A stretch of DNA of 8,126 nucleotides, taken from NCBI GenBank assembly GCA_007127255.1, contig SKZS01000137.1, positions 1-8,126 of the forward strand. The letters are read 5' to 3'. Made by a program: the position numbers and the translations under genes. The notes beneath the pieces are model-generated. The model searched no databases, was not told the DNA's origin, and saw nothing but the letters and a program-made list of their open reading frames with translations. Positions within the stretch are counted from its first letter, which is position 1. Every line of letters starts with the position of its first letter. Of the stretch, positions 5,279 through 8,126 are shown piece after piece. The stretch is from Syntrophomonadaceae bacterium (GTDB taxonomy: Bacteria; Bacillota; Dethiobacteria; DTU022).

Positions 5279-6328
5279 ATGATTGTTGTAATGAAGCAGG
5301 ACGCCTTGAGAGATGAAGTGGAAAAGGTCGAAGAGCGTCTGGTCGAAATGGGTTTTGGACCTCACCGCATTGAAGGAACAGGCAGGGTTGTGATCGGTGC
5401 TGTTGGAGAACAACAAGTAGTGTTTCCCACAGGATTGGAGGTGCTGCCAGGTGTTGAAAGAGTAGTGCCAATTACTGCCCCCTATAAGCTGGTCAGCCGA
5501 CAGGCCAAGGAGACAAGCAGCGTTATCAAAATTGGCGATCTGGAAATTGGTGGCAAAGAACTGGTTATTATGGCCGGACCATGCGCTGTGGAAAATGAAG
5601 ATCAATTATTAACCATTGCGCGTGCGGTTAAAGCAGCAGGAGCCCAGGTGCTGCGGGGCGGGGCTTTCAAGCCGCGTTCATCTCCTTACAGTTTTCAGGG
5701 TTTAGAGGAACAGGGTCTGCAGATGCTTGAATCAGCGCGGCGGGAAACGGGGTTGAAGATTGTAACCGAGGTTATAAACCCGCAGGAAGTTGAACTTGTA
5801 GCGGGTTATACCGACATCATTCAGGTTGGCGCCCGCAACATGCAGAACTTTTCCCTGCTTCGTGAGGTTGGCCGCAGTGGTATGCCAGTCCTGCTTAAGC
5901 GGGGGCTTGCTGCCACTCTTGAGGAATGGTTGATGGCAGCGGAGTATGTCCTGGCGGAAAACAATTTCCAGGTAATTCTCTGCGAGCGTGGAATCAGAAC
6001 ATTTGAGACTTCAACCAGAAGTACACTGGATATAAGCTCAATTCCCCAGGCGAAAGAGTTAAGCCATCTGCCGGTTATAGCAGATCCATGTCATTCCAGC
6101 GGCAACTGGCGTCTTGCGGAGCCCCTTTCAAAAGCTTCTGTAGCAGCGGGAGTAGATGGTCTTCTTATCGAAGTTCATCATAAACCAGCAGAGGCATTAT
6201 GCGACGGGCCGCAGTCCTTAACCCCGGAAAACTTTGAACAGCTACTGGCAGCAGTGAATCCGATTGCCCTGGCGATAGGAAGGTCACTGCCGGATGCGGT
6301 AGGGTCGAAAATGGCGGGAGGATTATAG
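5279..6328 (+). CDS. aroF: 3-deoxy-7-phosphoheptulonate (DAHP) synthase, type I-beta with N-terminal regulatory domain
   Basis: The enzyme condenses phosphoenolpyruvate and erythrose-4-phosphate to DAHP, the entry to the shikimate pathway. At 349 residues it matches the Thermotoga maritima-type enzyme (338). Residues 1 to about 70 are the ferredoxin-like regulatory domain (MIVVMK start, TAPYKLVSR linker) where Tyr or Phe feedback acts in that family. The TIM barrel follows: MAGPCAVE, LRGGAFKPRSSPYSFQG, IIQVGARNMQN, PVLLKRG, ILCERGIRTFE, ADPCHSSG, IEVHHKP. The metal ligands C102, H272, E298 and D309 fall at the same numbers as in T. maritima. No chorismate mutase domain is fused. ATG 5279 has AAAGGAG 9 nt upstream. 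It is the first gene after the Phe T-box and abuts pheA, so it serves Phe supply in particular (inference). Confidence 0.96.
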   Translation: MIVVMKQDALRDEVEKVEERLVEMGFGPHRIEGTGRVVIGAVGEQQVVFPTGLEVLPGVERVVPITAPYKLVSRQAKETSSVIKIGDLEIGGKELVIMAGPCAVENEDQLLTIARAVKAAGAQVLRGGAFKPRSSPYSFQGLEEQGLQMLESARRETGLKIVTEVINPQEVELVAGYTDIIQVGARNMQNFSLLREVGRSGMPVLLKRGLAATLEEWLMAAEYVLAENNFQVILCERGIRTFETSTRSTLDISSIPQAKELSHLPVIADPCHSSGNWRLAEPLSKASVAAGVDGLLIEVHHKPAEALCDGPQSLTPENFEQLLAAVNPIALAIGRSLPDAVGSKMAGGL

Positions 6329-7162
6329 ATGAAAAAAAAGCGGCTGGGTTATCTTGGACCGCGCGGGACTTTTTCTGAAGAGGCGGCCTTATTATACAAT
6401 CAAGATTCTGACAGCATCCTACTGGAATACCCATCAATTGCGGATGTCGTTACTGCAGTCAAAGAAGGCAGTATAGATGAAGGTCTGGTGCCATTGGAAA
6501 ATACACTCGAAGGTGGCGTAGGGCCGACCCTCGATCGTCTGGCCAGGCAGGAGAAGGTTTACATTTGTAATGAGCTGGTTTATCCAGTCCATCAATGCCT
6601 GATGTCGGCAGAAAAGCTTGATTTAAGTCAAATCCGACAGGTTCTTTCTCATCCACATGCCCTGGGACAATGCTCAGATTATCTTAACCGTAATCTTTCC
6701 CATGCTGAGTGTCTGCCGGTTGAAAGCACAGCAGCGGCGGCAAAAGCAGTAAGGAATCTTCCCGGGGCAGCGGCGATAGCTCCAAGCAGGGCAGGTGAAC
6801 TGTTTAATCTCGTTTTACTGGCGAAGGATATACAGGACAACAATGGTAATGCGACCCGTTTTGTAGTCGTCGCCAGACATGATCATGCTGCGACGGGTGA
6901 GGATAAAACCTCCCTGGTTTTATCTATACCTGACGGCCCAGGCAGTCTCTACCAGGTTCTCGGCTATTTTGCCCATCGTAATATAAATCTTACCCGTATC
7001 GAATCACGCCCTTCACGGCAGATAATTGGTGACTGGCTGTTTTTTATTGACTGCGAGGGGCATCGCAATGATCCGGGTCGTGAAGAGTTGTGGGCAGAAA
7101 TTGAACAGGCGGTACCCTTTTTTAAACTGCTCGGTTCTTACCCTGTTAGCAGGCGCCGCTAA
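6329..7162 (+). CDS. pheA: Prephenate dehydratase with C-terminal ACT domain
   Basis: The enzyme converts prephenate to phenylpyruvate, the Phe-specific branch step. It is 277 residues, the monofunctional type without chorismate mutase. Catalytic-domain motifs are LGPRGTFSEEAA (8-19), VPLENTLEGGVGPTLD (54-69), LSHPHALGQC (106-115), ESTAAAAKAV (132-141), AAIAPSRAGELF (148-159) and the catalytic TRF (T176-R177-F178) in NGNATRF. The ACT domain at about 193-265 carries GSLYQVL and ESRP (215-218), where Phe binds for feedback inhibition. ATG 6329 directly follows the aroF TAG (no gap), and GGGAGG (6316-6321) inside aroF is 7 nt upstream, so the two are cotranscribed and probably coupled. Control is expected at two levels: the Phe T-box for transcription and the ACT domain for activity. 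Confidence 0.97.
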   Translation: MKKKRLGYLGPRGTFSEEAALLYNQDSDSILLEYPSIADVVTAVKEGSIDEGLVPLENTLEGGVGPTLDRLARQEKVYICNELVYPVHQCLMSAEKLDLSQIRQVLSHPHALGQCSDYLNRNLSHAECLPVESTAAAAKAVRNLPGAAAIAPSRAGELFNLVLLAKDIQDNNGNATRFVVVARHDHAATGEDKTSLVLSIPDGPGSLYQVLGYFAHRNINLTRIESRPSRQIIGDWLFFIDCEGHRNDPGREELWAEIEQAVPFFKLLGSYPVSRRR

Positions 7163-7163
7163 G

Positions 7164-7192
7164 TTGACGATGCAGGTGTTGATCGTTATAAT
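7164..7192 (+). promoter_or_regulatory. Near-consensus sigma-A promoter for mfd
   Basis: TTGACG (7164-7169) and a perfect TATAAT (7187-7192) with a 17-bp spacer match consensus at 11 of 12 positions. It starts 2 nt after the pheA stop. Transcription would begin near 7199, giving a leader of about 75 nt before mfd. This frees mfd from the Phe-controlled operon. Confidence 0.75.
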
Positions 7193-7255
7193 TTAGGATA
7201 TGAATTAACGGGGGGTATCGGATGATTCCCCTCTCTTTTGATGTACCCGACTGTA

Positions 7256-7268
7256 AAACCGGAGGTTT
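7256..7268 (+). promoter_or_regulatory. Hairpin containing the mfd ribosome binding site
   Basis: AAACC (7256-7260) and GGTTT (7264-7268) form a 5-bp stem closed by GGA, placing the GGAGGT ribosome site (7261-7266) in loop and stem. The GGAGG identifies the TTG at 7274 as the start (7-nt spacing). The hairpin is small, so any effect on translation is speculative. Confidence 0.35.
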
Positions 7269-7292
7269 AATTTTTGCTTAAATTTTTGCTTG
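7269..7292 (+). repeat. Tandem 12-bp repeat across the mfd start codon
   Basis: AATTTTTGCTTA (7269-7280) is followed at once by AATTTTTGCTTG (7281-7292), 11 of 12 identical, then a partial third AATTTT. The repeat is in frame and puts a second TTG at 7286, four codons after the TTG at 7274. Confidence 0.7.
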
Positions 7293-8126
7293 AATTTTGG
7301 TCTGACAATGAGATATTTGTAGATCTTAAGCATGCTATTATTAATGACCGGGTTTATCGGGCAGTTATTGCCGGTCTGGAGGGCAGTGCGCGTAATTTTT
7401 TTATGGCTGCGCTCAGCCATTACTGCCAGAGGCCGGTTTTAATTGTGACCGGGGATCTGGCCCAGGCTGAAAAGATCTATTCTGACCTGCAATCCGTATT
7501 TCCCGGTCCGGTGAACATACTCAGACCAAGGGAACTTTTTATCAATACGGATGCTTTATCGCGCAGTGATGAGCAGCAGCAATCAAGGCTTGGCTTTTTA
7601 GAATGGCTGTATGAAAGTGGCGAAGGGATATATATTGCTCCTGTTGCAGCGCTGATCTCGAAGGTCCTTCCTCCTGACCAGTGGCAGAATCTGATCATAG
7701 AATTGCAGGTTAATCTGAAATGTGATCGCCAGGAGCTTTTAGATGTCCTGGTGAAAAGAGGTTATGAAAGGACAACTTTAACAGAATCAAAAGGGCAGTT
7801 CAGCGCTCGTGGGGATATTATTGATATTTATCCCCCGGGTAGAGAATATCCGTTTCGTATTGAACTCTTTGATGATATCGTGGAATCTATCCGTCACTTT
7901 AATCCGCAAAACCAGCGTTCTAAAGAACAGTTACAGCAGGTAAAGATTTTACCTGCCCGCGAACTTATACTGGCTGAAGATGTTTACAATAAAGGTGAGC
8001 AAAATATATTCGGCAGATTGGACAGGGTTCTTTCAAGACTGCGCAAACGCGGGGAACAAGATGTAACTGCCCGGATTAAACAGCAGGTTACACGTCACCT
8101 GGAAAGGTTGGCCGAACCTGACGGTA
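7274..8126 (+). CDS. mfd: Transcription-repair coupling factor Mfd, N-terminal part (runs off window)
   Basis: Mfd is a DNA translocase that removes RNA polymerase stalled at lesions and recruits UvrA for strand-specific repair. The 284 visible codons cover roughly the first quarter of a protein usually near 1150-1180 residues. They match its UvrB-like N-terminal region: VLIVTGDLAQAEKIYSDL, the LFINTDALSRSDEQQQSRL region, IYIAPVAAL, and FSARGDIIDIYPPG...YPFRIELFDDIVESIRHF. The start is TTG at 7274, because the frame has a TAA at 7268-7270 and GGAGG lies 7 nt upstream; the in-frame TTG at 7286 is about 20 nt from the ribosome site and less likely. The frame is continuous to the window end without frameshift. 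The helicase and RNA-polymerase-interacting parts lie beyond the window. Confidence 0.95.
   Translation, partial: MLKFLLEFWSDNEIFVDLKHAIINDRVYRAVIAGLEGSARNFFMAALSHYCQRPVLIVTGDLAQAEKIYSDLQSVFPGPVNILRPRELFINTDALSRSDEQQQSRLGFLEWLYESGEGIYIAPVAALISKVLPPDQWQNLIIELQVNLKCDRQELLDVLVKRGYERTTLTESKGQFSARGDIIDIYPPGREYPFRIELFDDIVESIRHFNPQNQRSKEQLQQVKILPARELILAEDVYNKGEQNIFGRLDRVLSRLRKRGEQDVTARIKQQVTRHLERLAEPDG

Noticed and set aside
5234..5605. 123-codon - strand open frame
   Set aside because: Antisense to the well-supported aroF; composition is typical of a shadow frame and no good ribosome site is seen.

Overview
The window is a piece of a low-to-mid GC Bacillota (Firmicutes) chromosome, most likely from a Clostridia-type lineage. 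The main evidence is the conserved block spoVG–glmU–prs–ctc–pth ... mfd, all on the + strand, together with strong AGGAGG-type ribosome binding sites, TTG starts and a tRNA-sensing T-box leader. The genus cannot be named from the sequence alone. No rRNA, tRNA, CRISPR array, IS element or prophage gene was seen.

Layout. Positions 1-714 hold the 3' part of a MobA-like nucleotidyltransferase gene whose start lies before the window. Positions 715-1000 are an AT-rich, repeat-bearing intergenic region ending in a spoVG promoter. Next come spoVG (1001-1276), a glmU that stops before the acetyltransferase part of the protein (1365-2366), prs with a TTG start (2497-3447), the L25/Ctc ribosomal protein gene with a very acidic tail (3505-4197), and pth (4204-4782). 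Candidate sigma-A-type promoters precede glmU, prs (weak) and ctc. No clear terminator separates these genes.

Positions 4765-5278 form a regulatory region. A good promoter lies across the end of pth. It is followed by a complete T-box riboswitch with a UUC (phenylalanine) specifier and its intrinsic terminator, then about 180 nt of leader with no convincing gene. This controls aroF (type I-beta DAHP synthase, 5279-6328) and pheA (prephenate dehydratase, 6329-7162), the first committed step of the shikimate pathway and the Phe-specific branch step. Uncharged tRNA-Phe would therefore switch on Phe synthesis. A near-consensus promoter starts 2 nt after the pheA stop and drives mfd (TTG start at 7274, running off the window end).

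How it fits together: the first part is a housekeeping block for envelope precursors (UDP-GlcNAc), PRPP supply, ribosome function and peptidyl-tRNA recycling. An amino-acid biosynthesis unit with its own switch is inserted between pth and mfd, which lie close together in Bacillus. The main oddities are the shortened GlmU, the inserted T-box operon, the acidic Ctc tail, and a 12-bp tandem repeat that duplicates the mfd start codon.
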